From: Paracoccaceae bacterium
GTDB lineage: Bacteria; Pseudomonadota; Alphaproteobacteria; Rhodobacterales; Rhodobacteraceae
DNA: 39,399 nt
Direction: 5' to 3'
NCBI GenBank assembly: GCA_947468085.1
Contig: CANIKY010000018.1
Span: 1-39,399, forward strand
Within the stretch, counting starts at the first letter, position 1; every line of letters starts with the position of its first letter. The notes below the pieces were generated by a model that worked only from the letters and a program-made list of their open reading frames with translations, was not told where the DNA came from and ran no database searches. The translations under genes and the position numbers were made by a program. This document shows, piece by piece, positions 8,395-16,043 of this stretch.

Positions 8395-8760
8395 GTTGCG
8401 TGGGGAAGGGCTTAGAAGTTTCCCCTAGCTGCCTCCGTGAGGATTATCTTGTCCAACGACAGATCGGCCACGACGCGCTTGGGGCGTTGGTTTTCTGTCT
8501 CGAGTTCCTTCAGCCGTTTGAGCGGATCACGGGTCATGCCGCCATACTCTTTGCGCCAGCGGTAATAGGTCTGCACCGTAACGCCGATCTGTCGAACGGC
8601 CTCGTGAACCGACTTGCCTTGACCCTGCCGCACCTCAACCTGCCGCACCTTCAAAACGATGTCCTCAGACTTCTCTCGCTTCCCAGCCATCTTCGTGTCC
8701 TCCAAAAAGTGGGTTGATACTATCCCAGTTGATGGACCCCTTCACGGGGGGCACTCCACG
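8395..8760 (-). mobile_element. IS3-family insertion sequence remnant
   Basis: Only the first gene of an IS3-type element is left, together with its upstream leader. The second gene (the DDE integrase) is absent: after the orfA stop the minus strand keeps orfB-like residues (KLLSPSPR) for a few codons and then runs into the dehydrogenase tail. The outer end near 8750-8760 is a guess based on a GTGCCCCCC stretch; I could not find a matching terminal inverted repeat, as expected for a truncated copy. Confidence 0.6.
8412..8690 (-). pseudogene. IS3-family transposase OrfA (orphan)
   Basis: The 92-residue frame itself is intact. It has the OrfA layout: helix-turn-helix (KSVHEAVRQIGVTVQTYYRW, residues roughly 24-45), then the leucine-zipper-like segment LKRLKELETENQRPKRVVAD and the typical ending LSLDKIILTEAARGNF. 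GGAGG lies 8 bases before the ATG at 8690. Without OrfB it cannot make the OrfAB transposase, so I class the locus as a non-functional remnant. It lies tail-to-tail with the dehydrogenase gene, only 55 bases from its stop, and marks the left edge of a disturbed region. Confidence 0.85.
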
Positions 8761-9119
8761 TCTTGTTCAGCCATGGCTGTCGATGGCCCTTGTTCTTCAA
8801 CGTCAACGATCCGTGATAACAGGAAATCTTTGAAGACCGCGTCGTTCTGGCAAGCGTGGCGGTAAGGTGGTGACGATGTGCGTCGGCACGAGGATGGGGG
8901 CGGCGAGACTTTTGGGGATTGACGGACGGGTCCATAACCAAAGCAGGCCCTCAGCGTGAAAACTGGTTGTTTGCGCTCATGACCGAGTTGCCGCAGCGTG
9001 TTCTGATGCAGGTCCGGGTGGGATTTGTATTCACTGTCAGGTGACCTGACCCACCATCCTGTCGATCGGCTCCAATCGATCATCGGAAGTGATTTTCTTC
9101 CACAGACGGAGGGTTTGGC
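8706..9119. other. Non-coding stretch between IS remnant and esterase
   Basis: About 410 bases without a convincing gene. It includes the leader of the IS remnant, an open frame of 113 codons on the minus strand that resembles no family I know and lacks a ribosome site, and near the right end a perfect short palindrome (9036-9050). The rest shows nothing recognisable. Confidence 0.5.
9036..9050. promoter_or_regulatory. Perfect palindrome upstream of the esterase gene
   Basis: GTCAGGTGACCTGAC is a perfect inverted repeat with seven-base arms around one central base. It ends 69 bases before the esterase start, a usual place for an operator. A second, looser inverted repeat (GATCG...CGATC) follows at 9064-9081. 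No regulator gene is adjacent, so its partner is unknown. Confidence 0.35.
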
Positions 9120-10169
9120 ATGTCAGGTTTCACAAAAGTCTGCGCGACCGTCGCAACAGCTGCGTCATTCGTTGCGTCGGGAATGGCGCAATCCGAGACG
9201 CCCAGCGAAGGTTGCGGGACTGCAACCCCTGTAAGCGGCATCTATCAGACAGACGTCGGCGGTCTGACCCGCACGTGGCGGATGCAAATCCCCTCTGCGC
9301 TTGATGCCGCCAAACCTGCACCGCTGGCACTGATCTTCCACGGCTGGGGTGAGGATGAGAACGCCTTTCTGGACAAAGCGATTGTGACGGCCGAAGCGGA
9401 TCGTCTTGGATTTGTTCTTGTCGCCGCGCGGGGCGTGGGTTCCGGCAGCGGGGACGAGAGCTACAACTCCTGGACGTTCAAGGGCTCTGCCACCGGGGTC
9501 GGTGGTGATGGGCAGCCAATCTGCTCGGGGTCTGAAACAAATTACGCCTACAAGTCCTGCGGGCCGGTGGGCGACGGCGTTGCCAAGAACGGCTGCTCTT
9601 GGACCCAGTGCCAGACTGATGACGCAGCCTTCGTTCTTGACATGATTGCCGAGGTCGGTGAGTCCGCCTGCATCGATCTAGACCGCGTGTTCATGACAGG
9701 TGGATCGAACGGTGGCATGTTCACTTGGGACATGGGCCAAACGCCAGCCGTCGCCGGCAAGCTGCGCGCCATTGCCCCCCTGATCGGCCTTCCCCATCGC
9801 GGCTTCCTTGACGGTCCCGGCCGCACGGATGGCCTGCCAGTTTTGTTGATCACCGGGACCGACGATCCCACCGTGCCGCCAGGGGCCAGGGGCGATGCCG
9901 GCTTCACCACGACTGCCGACAGCGACCTTTACCACTACTCCGGTGCCACGGCGATCACCGAGGTCTGGGCACAGGCGCAGGGCTGCACAGGCGAGCCTAT
10001 GGCCGTTGACTTCGGGTCAGAAGGTATCGAATGCCGCTCGTCCTGTGCGGCTGACCGCTCAGGCCTTCCGGTGGTACTCGATTGCCGGGCAGCCATGGCG
10101 CATGACTACGGGCTCGATCAGACTTGGCCGATGATCCTCGACTTCTTCGCCCGCCAACCCCAGCGCTGA
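9120..10169 (+). CDS. Secreted esterase of the LpqC / PHB-depolymerase-like family
   Basis: This is a 349-residue exported alpha/beta-hydrolase, resembling feruloyl-esterase and polyhydroxyalkanoate-depolymerase-like proteins (COG3509 type). A signal peptide ends near GMAQSE (about residue 25). The oxyanion region is LIFHGWGEDE, the nucleophile is Ser196 in TGGSNGGM, the acid is probably Asp in ITGTDDPTVP and the His is in MAHDYGLDQ. The mature part holds ten cysteines, which fits a disulfide-stabilised exported enzyme. GGAGG precedes the ATG by 9 bases. It stands alone between an IS remnant and an integrase relic, so it may be part of an accessory segment. The polymer or ester it attacks cannot be told. 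Confidence 0.85.
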   Translation: MSGFTKVCATVATAASFVASGMAQSETPSEGCGTATPVSGIYQTDVGGLTRTWRMQIPSALDAAKPAPLALIFHGWGEDENAFLDKAIVTAEADRLGFVLVAARGVGSGSGDESYNSWTFKGSATGVGGDGQPICSGSETNYAYKSCGPVGDGVAKNGCSWTQCQTDDAAFVLDMIAEVGESACIDLDRVFMTGGSNGGMFTWDMGQTPAVAGKLRAIAPLIGLPHRGFLDGPGRTDGLPVLLITGTDDPTVPPGARGDAGFTTTADSDLYHYSGATAITEVWAQAQGCTGEPMAVDFGSEGIECRSSCAADRSGLPVVLDCRAAMAHDYGLDQTWPMILDFFARQPQR

Positions 10170-10562
10170 CAGTGTGGTCAGGGCAAATATGTGCCGCTTT
10201 GCAACCATCTTGGCATTCTGATCAACGATCTGATCTGTCTGAAACTGGCTGATGACTTTTACTGACTTTCAATCGCAGGTTCCAAGATAGCGAAAGAGCT
10301 AGCTAAAGCGGCCGAGCGGGCCTCTGCGTAGCTTAGTGTTTGCTTGGCGGGATCCAGCGAAAACGTGCGGAAACGTTTAAATTGATCGCTTCCCGCAGCT
10401 GCGCGCACGCCTACTCAGGCCCCCGCCAAGAGAGTTGGGGGCTAGGCCCACTCCCTCCGCCAATACCAGTCTTAAACGACGAGACAGGTTAAAGTATCCC
10501 GTTGATAACACTTGATAATTCCTGCCCCTGTTGGGTGTGGGTAGCTTGGGGTACTGACCAAA
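10170..10562. other. Non-coding stretch before the integrase relic
   Basis: About 390 bases with no gene I can support. It holds the left copy of the 18-bp direct repeat (10449-10466) and the left TGACCA pair (10555-10572). I searched it by eye for a tRNA because the repeat ends like a tRNA 3' end, but no cloverleaf can be built. Confidence 0.5.
10449..10466 (+). repeat. Left copy of 18-bp direct repeat (att-like)
   Basis: CACTCCCTCCGCCAATAC occurs here and again, without mismatch, at 11352-11369. Its first part, CTCCCTCCGCCA, is what the 3' acceptor end of a serine tRNA gene commonly looks like, which is a classic target of tyrosine integrases. It lies just left of a broken integrase gene. 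I read it as an attachment-site relic; the tRNA body itself is not present. Confidence 0.6.
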
Positions 10563-10572
10563 TTGCTGACCA
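10555..10572 (+). repeat. Left TGACCA pair, possible integrase arm site
   Basis: Two TGACCA units 12 bases apart (TGACCAAATTGCTGACCA). The same 18 bases with one change recur at 11240-11257. Such paired short direct repeats inside the att repeats resemble arm-type binding sites of tyrosine integrases. The copy also overlaps the beginning of the integrase frame. Confidence 0.35.
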
Positions 10573-11027
10573 ATTCGATTCCCTATACCTTCGTTCGAGA
10601 TGGCTACTTCTATTATTCTCGACGTGTCCCCGCTGACCTTCTGGACCATTACACCTACCCAAGGATCGTTCAGGCATTGGGAACTAGGTCTGCCCAAAAG
10701 GCACGTATGTTGTCGTTATCTGCCTCGGCCAAGCTTGAAGCTTACTGGGCGCAGCTGCGGCTCGTTCATGCTGATGTCTTTGGATTGAAGATCGTCAAAC
10801 AGGTATCAGGGCCTTTGATGAAACATGGGGCAAACCATCCTGCCCAACCACAACCGGTTATTGTCGGTCCCAGCCTGATGGATGCCTTGGATGTTTATCT
10901 GACCCAGAAGGGGAAAGGTCGCCCGAAGTCCTTTGAAGTGGCAGCTCGGCGGGCATGTGGCTATGTCATCGACGCTTGTACCAACAAACCACTAGCAGCC
11001 TTCGTGATGCTCAACGACAGGGAATAG
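10563..11027 (+). pseudogene. Tyrosine integrase, N-terminal fragment
   Basis: This 154-residue frame starts like integrases with a DUF6538-type N-terminus (IPYTFVRDGYFYYSRRVPADL) and goes on into the SAM-like core-binding region (SLMDALDVYLTQKG... KSFEVAARR). It then ends after NKPLAAFVMLNDRE. The catalytic domain with R-H-R-Y is absent. Around the break, the +1 frame reads SSLRDAQRQG, which looks like the next piece of such proteins, so a small deletion with frameshift is likely. The start is TTG at 10563; CTG at 10554 is an alternative. It lies between the two 18-bp direct repeats and is not functional. Confidence 0.78.
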
Positions 11028-11239
11028 GGATCAACCTAAGGACCAAGTACCACCTGATGCCCTATAGTCGTTAACCTCACCCCCAAATCCTAAAGTACCC
11101 CCCGCTGGCAGAGATCAAGTACGACTACCCATAGGGGTGCCATGGCCCATACCCTCCCCCCTACACCCTCATCATTAACAGTTTCTGGAAAAGGGTCTGG
11201 TGTCGCTAAGGCTATGCATTCTCTAGCCACCTTGAGAGT

Positions 11240-11257
11240 TGACCAAATTACTGACCA
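11240..11257 (+). repeat. Right TGACCA pair, possible integrase arm site
   Basis: TGACCAAATTACTGACCA, identical to the left pair at 10555-10572 except for one base. It ends about 95 bases before the right att-like repeat, while the left pair starts about 90 bases after the left one, so the arrangement is roughly symmetrical. Confidence 0.35.
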
Positions 11258-11351
11258 TTATGCGCCTACTTGCATCGAACCAGACTGATGCCTATCATGC
11301 AATATCAGAGGGTTAGCGGGACTTTGGCGGATCAGGAGAGAACACAACACT

Positions 11352-11369
11352 CACTCCCTCCGCCAATAC
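11352..11369 (+). repeat. Right copy of 18-bp direct repeat (att-like)
   Basis: Exact second copy of the repeat at 10449-10466. It forms a stem with TTGGCGGA about 30 bases upstream (TTGGCGGA / TCCGCCAA), a context the left copy lacks in that form. Confidence 0.6.
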
Positions 11370-11666
11370 ACTTTGTAATGATTGGATAATTTCAGGATTT
11401 TGAAAGGATGCCCCCGAACCTACCCTCCTATCTCGAAAACGATGCTTTTATTGGGCGTTGCCATCCAGCAGCCGGTGGATCGCTTTTTGTTCGCTTGATT
11501 GGACTGCGTTCACAGCAGTCGTGCAAAAAAAACGATGATGAATACGGCAAGCGCTCCAATAGGGCGCCATGGCCTTTTTGTTGAGATGGTATACTTATTG
11601 GTATCCGGCTCAAGTATATAATCAACCTATTCTACTTAAAAGCAATAACTTGACCGTAAGCAAGAT

Positions 11667-11713
11667 GGGGGCTGCGCGCCCCCCCCCCAAACCCCCGACA
11701 GAGTATTTGCGCC
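11667..11713 (-). terminator. Probable lysK terminator element
   Basis: Twelve bases after the lysK stop the minus strand reads GGCGCAAATACTC, then a G run, then a hairpin with arms GGGGGC/GCCCCC (11667-11683). A similar arrangement follows the peptide-transporter ATPase gene at 21083-21115, so it looks like a recurrent 3'-end element. There is no T tract after the hairpin. Confidence 0.45.
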
Positions 11714-11724
11714 TTGTTAAAGGG

Positions 11725-13305
11725 TTAGACGATGAGGTCGCCCTTCAATGCCTTGTCGATCAGGGCGATGGTTTCGGGGATGCCGTAAAGGGCGATAAAG
11801 CCGCCAAAGCGCGGACCTTCGGAGGCACCCATCAGCACCTCGTAAAGTGCCTTGAACCAGTCGCGCAGCGGATCGAAGGCGTGGTCTTTGCCCACGGCAT
11901 AGCAGGCGGTTTGCAGGCTTTCTTCATCGGCTGTACCGTCCCAAGTCGCCAGATGGGTGCGCAGATCAAGGATGGCTGTGCGTTCGGTGTCGGTGGGCAG
12001 GCGGTAGGTGCGGTTCGGCGCGATCTTGTCGTTGAAATAGCGCAGCGCAAAGCCTGCGGCCGCATCGAGATCGGGGTGGGTTTGCGGGCTGGCATCAGGG
12101 GCGTATTTCTTGATGAAACCCCACAGCCCTGCGGCATCCTTGGCCCCCGCCACCGAGGCGAGGTTGAGTAGCATGGCAAAGCTGACAACCATCTTCGATC
12201 CGGGCACATCCCCGCCGTGGATGTGCCAGACGGGGTTGTTGACCTGCGCGTCAATGTCTTGGGTCGGATAGGCTTTAAGCTGCTGGTGGTATTCGTCCAC
12301 CGCTTTGGGGATCACATCCCACCACATCCGCTTGGCGGTTTTGGGCTTTTGATACATGAAATAGCTTAGCGATTCCGTGGCGGCATAGGTCAGCCATTCG
12401 TCAATGGTCAGGCCATTGCCTTTGGATTTGGAAATCTTTTGGCCCTCGAAATCCAAGAACAGCTCATAGGTCATATGGTTGGGCGCGCGGCCCCCCAGCG
12501 CGTTGCAGATGCCGTCATAGATCGGCGTGTTGGTGGAATGGTCTTTGCCGTACATTTCAAAGTCCACCCCAAGGGCTGCCCAGCGTGCGCCAAAGTCGGG
12601 CTTCCATTGCAGCTTTACGTTGCCGCCCGTCACAGGCAGCGTCCACTCGCGGCCAGTTTCGTCATCAAAGGTGATGGTGCCGTCTTTGGCATTCACCTCT
12701 TTCATCGGCACATACAGCACGCGGCCGGTTTCGGGATGGATGGGCAAAAAGCACGAATAGGTCTGCTGGCGCTCTTCACGCAGCGAGGCCAGCATGATCG
12801 CCATGATGGCGTCATAGCGTTCAGCACATAAGCGCAGTGTGTCGTCAAAGCGGCCAGATTTGTAGAATTCGGTCGCGGAATAAAACTCGTACTGGAAGCC
12901 GAACGTGTCCAAGAACCGCCGCAACATGGCGTTGTTATGGTCGCCAAAGCTGTTGAATGCGCCATAAGGATCGGGCACCGAGGTCAGTGGTTTTTGCATA
13001 TGCTGGCGCAGCATCTCTTGCTGAGGCACGTTTTCGGGCACTTTGCGCATGCCGTCCACGTCATCTGAAAAGCATATCAGGCGGGTGGGGATGTCTGAGA
13101 TCACCTCGAACGCGCGGCGGATCATGGTGGTGCGGGCCACCTCGCCAAACGTGCCGATATGGGGCAGGCCTGAAGGGCCGTAGCCGGTTTCAAACAGCAC
13201 ATAGCCCTTGTCATGCGCCTTGTGTTCGGTGCGTTTAAGCAAAGCGCGGGCCTCTTCAAAGGGCCAGGCTTTTGACTTCATCGCGGCGTCACGCAAAGCA
13301 CTCAT
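11725..13305 (-). CDS. lysK: Lysyl-tRNA synthetase, class I
   Basis: This enzyme charges tRNA-Lys with lysine in the cytoplasm. At 526 residues it fits the class I form, which alphaproteobacteria use in place of the class II LysS. The HIGH motif is HIGT at residues 49-52 ([10 protein letters not shown]) and the KMSKS motif is KISKS near residue 290 ([11 protein letters not shown]). GGAGG lies 9 bases before the ATG. The leader carries a perfect nine-base hairpin at 13321-13343 just upstream of the ribosome site. The gene is divergent from the TerB-like gene and followed by an apparent terminator. Confidence 0.96.
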   Translation of the reverse strand: MSALRDAAMKSKAWPFEEARALLKRTEHKAHDKGYVLFETGYGPSGLPHIGTFGEVARTTMIRRAFEVISDIPTRLICFSDDVDGMRKVPENVPQQEMLRQHMQKPLTSVPDPYGAFNSFGDHNNAMLRRFLDTFGFQYEFYSATEFYKSGRFDDTLRLCAERYDAIMAIMLASLREERQQTYSCFLPIHPETGRVLYVPMKEVNAKDGTITFDDETGREWTLPVTGGNVKLQWKPDFGARWAALGVDFEMYGKDHSTNTPIYDGICNALGGRAPNHMTYELFLDFEGQKISKSKGNGLTIDEWLTYAATESLSYFMYQKPKTAKRMWWDVIPKAVDEYHQQLKAYPTQDIDAQVNNPVWHIHGGDVPGSKMVVSFAMLLNLASVAGAKDAAGLWGFIKKYAPDASPQTHPDLDAAAGFALRYFNDKIAPNRTYRLPTDTERTAILDLRTHLATWDGTADEESLQTACYAVGKDHAFDPLRDWFKALYEVLMGASEGPRFGGFIALYGIPETIALIDKALKGDLIV

Positions 13306-13320
13306 CAGGGGATCCTCCAG

Positions 13321-13343
13321 AAGGGCGGCGCAATGCCGCCCTT
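13321..13343 (-). promoter_or_regulatory. Perfect hairpin in the lysK leader
   Basis: AAGGGCGGC and GCCGCCCTT form a perfect nine-base stem with a five-base loop. On the minus strand it ends only two bases before CTGGAGG, the lysK ribosome site, so it could affect translation or end transcription early. On the plus strand it precedes the TerB-like gene. Confidence 0.45.
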
Positions 13344-13413
13344 GACCCTTGTCCTCTATTGCCGCCCTGCCTCGACGTCAATATTGTCAACGGGAGTTGC
13401 GAAAGGAAGACCC

Positions 13414-13839
13414 ATGACCAGTACAACGCCCGCCTCGATGTCGCCGCCCGATGCGCTGATTGCGGTGATGATCGCCGTGTCGGCAGCGGATGAGCAGATG
13501 CGCACGACCGAATTGGTGGCGATCCAGCGCATTGTGCACCATTTGCCGGTCTTCGCCGAGTATGACAACGACCGCATTCGCCTGATCGCCCAGACTGTCT
13601 TTGACCTGTTTGAAGAGGAAGACGGGCTGGCGGCCCTGTTCGGCCTGATCCGTGATGCGTTGCCCGAGCGGCTGTATGAAACAGCCTATGCGCTGGCCTG
13701 CGATGTGGCGGCTGCAGATGGCACACTGCGCGAGGTCGAGCTGCGGATGCTGGAAGAGGTACGCGAGGAACTGGCGATTGATCGATTGCACGCCGCCGCC
13801 ATCGAATGGGGTGCGCGGGTGCGGCACTTGCGCCCTTAA
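13414..13839 (+). CDS. TerB-like (tellurite-resistance B family) protein
   Basis: A soluble, acidic, all-helical protein of 141 residues. It shows the TerB repeat pattern: DALIAVMIAVSAADEQMRTTELVAIQ, cited in part as VMIAVSAADEQM near residues 15-30, and the second ACDVAAADGTLREVELRML region near 100-118. The two acidic AADxxM/L..E motifs are the conserved metal-binding-like positions of the family. The ATG at 13414 has AGGA upstream. It overlaps the dacB stop by three bases on the opposite strand. The function of single-domain chromosomal TerB proteins is mostly unknown; a resistance role should not be assumed. Confidence 0.85.
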   Translation: MTSTTPASMSPPDALIAVMIAVSAADEQMRTTELVAIQRIVHHLPVFAEYDNDRIRLIAQTVFDLFEEEDGLAALFGLIRDALPERLYETAYALACDVAAADGTLREVELRMLEEVREELAIDRLHAAAIEWGARVRHLRP

Positions 13840-15254
13840 GCCAAACTGGCCCAGTGCCGCAGCAAACCGTTTTGCAGCACCCGCGCCCGTGCGACCCACG
13901 CCTTTTGCCCCGGCGGGCGTTCGCGCTGCTCGATTGGTACGGCTTCGCGCCGCGCGGGGTCGGCCGAGAAGATGGCAAAGGCCAGATCGCGCCCTGATGG
14001 CAGCGTCATAAACCCCGCAAGGCCCGAGACGAAGTTGAGCGTGCCGCTTTTGGCGTGGATCTTGACAGGTCCACCGATCTGCGGGCTGCCCTTTTCGTCC
14101 TTTAGGCTGATTTCTTTCAACAGCGCGCGCAGTCCCGCGCCAGAGGCGCGCTTTTCCCCCGCCATGATCGCCCGCACCATCCCTTCGGCGGTGACACGCG
14201 ATGTCGCACCAAGGCCCGAATGATCAACTAAAGTGGCCGAAAGGCCCAAGACTTCAGCCGCCCAATCTTGCATCGCCGCAGCCGAAGCCGGCAGCGACCG
14301 CGCACCCGAGGCGGCAAGGCCCACAGTTTCGGCGGTGACATTGGTGGAATACTTGAGCATTTCTAGTAGGATGGTTGATAGATTCGCGCTGGGCCATGTG
14401 ATCAGGGGTGTCGCAGGTGGCAGGACCGATATCATCAGCGGCGGCGGCAGAGATATGCCTTGCATGGCGCACAGCGTGGCAAACACTTCGGCCACATAGG
14501 GGGCAACGTGACGCACCGGCAACCAGCGGCTGCCCTCTTTGGCCAAGGCTGCGCGTGAAACCGTCCACCTTTCAGCGCCTTGGTCGGAATAGGTGAAAAC
14601 GGGTGTGTCGCGGTCAACCACGTTGATTTTAATGCCTTGCACAACGGGCAGGTACTGCAGGCCGGGCGCTGTCATCTGGGCCGTGGCGCCACCCTTTGTC
14701 CATTCCAGATTAACGCGGTTGTTGTTCAGTGATAGACCTGACACGCCCGGATCATAGCCCGCCTCAACAGGAATATCGTCGCTGATGCGCCCGACAGCCG
14801 GCAGGGCATCGGCATAGACTAAAAAGCGCCCCGTCACCTTTTGTAAACCCGCGCGCGCAAGGGCTGCAACCATTTCGCCCAAGCTATCTGTATCCAGCGT
14901 AGGGTCGCCGCCGCCCGATAGGATCAAATCGCCCGCCAAAGTGCCCGCATTTATGGGTTGGGTGGCCAGCACTTGGGTGGTGAATTGGTGATTTGGCCCC
15001 AGATGATCAAGCGCATATAGCGTGGTGATGGCTTTGATCACGCTGGCAGGCGGAACTGGAGCGGATGGTTGAAAGCTGTCAAGGATTTGGCCAGTGGCAA
15101 CATCGGCCACACAAAAGCCGCTGGTGCCGGTTAGCTTGGCTTTGGCCACCAGATCAGCGGTTGTGGCTGTTTGGGCAACCGCCAAAGAGGGGGCGGCAAA
15201 GCCTGCCCCTAATCCTGCCAAGACCCAACGCCGTGTCAATGTCGCTGATGCCAT
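13836..15254 (-). CDS. dacB: D-alanyl-D-alanine carboxypeptidase/endopeptidase (PBP4, S13 family)
   Basis: A periplasmic peptidoglycan hydrolase of 472 residues that trims or cuts D-Ala cross-links. Active-site motifs are SVIK (Ser71, Lys74) in PPASVIKAIT, SxN as STN in KYSTNVTAE, and KSG in HAKSGTLNFVSG in place of KTG. The N-terminus TRRWVLAGLGAGFAAPSLA looks like a twin-arginine signal (T-R-R-x-V-L), cleaved after AVA. The ATG at 15254 is supported by AGGAG 8 bases upstream; an in-frame start at 15293 is less likely. It lies 60 bases downstream of nadD in the same direction and probably shares its transcript. Confidence 0.93.
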   Translation of the reverse strand: MASATLTRRWVLAGLGAGFAAPSLAVAQTATTADLVAKAKLTGTSGFCVADVATGQILDSFQPSAPVPPASVIKAITTLYALDHLGPNHQFTTQVLATQPINAGTLAGDLILSGGGDPTLDTDSLGEMVAALARAGLQKVTGRFLVYADALPAVGRISDDIPVEAGYDPGVSGLSLNNNRVNLEWTKGGATAQMTAPGLQYLPVVQGIKINVVDRDTPVFTYSDQGAERWTVSRAALAKEGSRWLPVRHVAPYVAEVFATLCAMQGISLPPPLMISVLPPATPLITWPSANLSTILLEMLKYSTNVTAETVGLAASGARSLPASAAAMQDWAAEVLGLSATLVDHSGLGATSRVTAEGMVRAIMAGEKRASGAGLRALLKEISLKDEKGSPQIGGPVKIHAKSGTLNFVSGLAGFMTLPSGRDLAFAIFSADPARREAVPIEQRERPPGQKAWVARARVLQNGLLRHWASLA

Positions 15255-15314
15255 TGTGCTGCTCCTATCCGCGCGCCATGTCGTACCGCGCAAGGCTGCT
15301 GGAATGCAACACGC

Positions 15315-15914
15315 TCACCGCCGCCATTCGCCCTGCGCACGGATCACGCTGGAAGAGGCCGCGTGCAGCGGCATGTTTATAAAAGCCCAAACCGGCGCTG
15401 TGCGGTGGCAAAGCAGATCGGGTGCTGAAACCCTTGCGGCACGAAAAGCCCGCGCCGCCACCGAAAGGCGCGCGGCCAGCCCTGCGCCGGGCCGCGCCAT
15501 GACGGCCACGGGCACGCGCGCCATGATCTGGCGCCAGTTGCGCCAGCGGTGAAACTGCACCAAGTTATCCGCCCCCATGATCCAGACAAAGCGCACACCG
15601 GGGTAAAGCGCCTGCAAGCGGCGCAAGGTGTCTATCGTGGCGCGGGTGCCCAAACGCGCCTCTAGGTCGGTGACCACAACCCTTGGGTCATCGCCCAGCT
15701 TTTCGCGGGCCCGCGCCATCCGCAGCGCCATGGGCGCCGGAGCACTTGCCTTTAGCGGATTGCCCGGGCTAACCAGCCACCACACCCTGTCTAGCCCGAT
15801 GCGCTGCAAAGCCTGATGCGTGATGTGGACATGGCCGTCATGTGCCGGGTCAAACGACCCGCCCAGCAGGCCCACGACCATGCCCCGATAGGCCGCTGGA
15901 AAGCCCTGAACCAT
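15315..15914 (-). CDS. nadD: Nicotinate-nucleotide adenylyltransferase
   Basis: This enzyme joins nicotinate mononucleotide and ATP to form deamido-NAD in NAD synthesis. It is 199 residues long. The nucleotidyltransferase motif [11 protein letters not shown] is at residues 18-28, and SSSVIR, the second ATP-binding motif of the family, is near the C-terminus. [14 protein letters not shown] is a NadD hallmark. GAAAGG just before the ATG at 15914 decides the start over the one at 15947. In many alphaproteobacteria nadD sits with obgE-proA or rsfS-rlmH; here it is followed by dacB. Confidence 0.94.
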   Translation of the reverse strand: MVQGFPAAYRGMVVGLLGGSFDPAHDGHVHITHQALQRIGLDRVWWLVSPGNPLKASAPAPMALRMARAREKLGDDPRVVVTDLEARLGTRATIDTLRRLQALYPGVRFVWIMGADNLVQFHRWRNWRQIMARVPVAVMARPGAGLAARLSVAARAFRAARVSAPDLLCHRTAPVWAFINMPLHAASSSVIRAQGEWRR

Positions 15915-16043
15915 TTGCCTTTCGGCCCCCACCCTTTGAAAGCGCAATTTCAGGGCCAGCTTACGCCCATGTCAACCGCAATCGGCGTTGAAGAGGCGCG
16001 CCCTTTCCCTTAGATGATCCCCAAACTCGGATGGAGCGCGCAG

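Larger units (their letters stand above)
11028..11724. other. Non-coding, AT-richer stretch left of lysK
   Basis: About 700 bases with no intact gene. It contains the tail of the integrase relic, the right TGACCA pair (11240-11257), the right direct repeat (11352-11369), a short GACTGC/GCAGTC hairpin near 11500-11520, an AT-rich imperfect palindrome (11580-11626) and the probable lysK terminator (11667-11713). Base composition drops clearly compared with the genes on both sides. Confidence 0.55.

Noticed and set aside
8742-9083. 113-codon minus-strand frame right of the IS remnant
   Set aside because: No ribosome site, no recognised motif and a composition unlike nearby proteins.
10380-10462. 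Possible serine tRNA gene ending at CTCCCTCCGCCA
   Set aside because: No acceptor 5' strand, anticodon arm or T-arm can be formed upstream; only the 3' end matches, at both repeats.
11503-11522. Short hairpin GACTGC/GCAGTC as a terminator
   Set aside because: No gene ends near it on either strand, and a six-base stem is common by chance.
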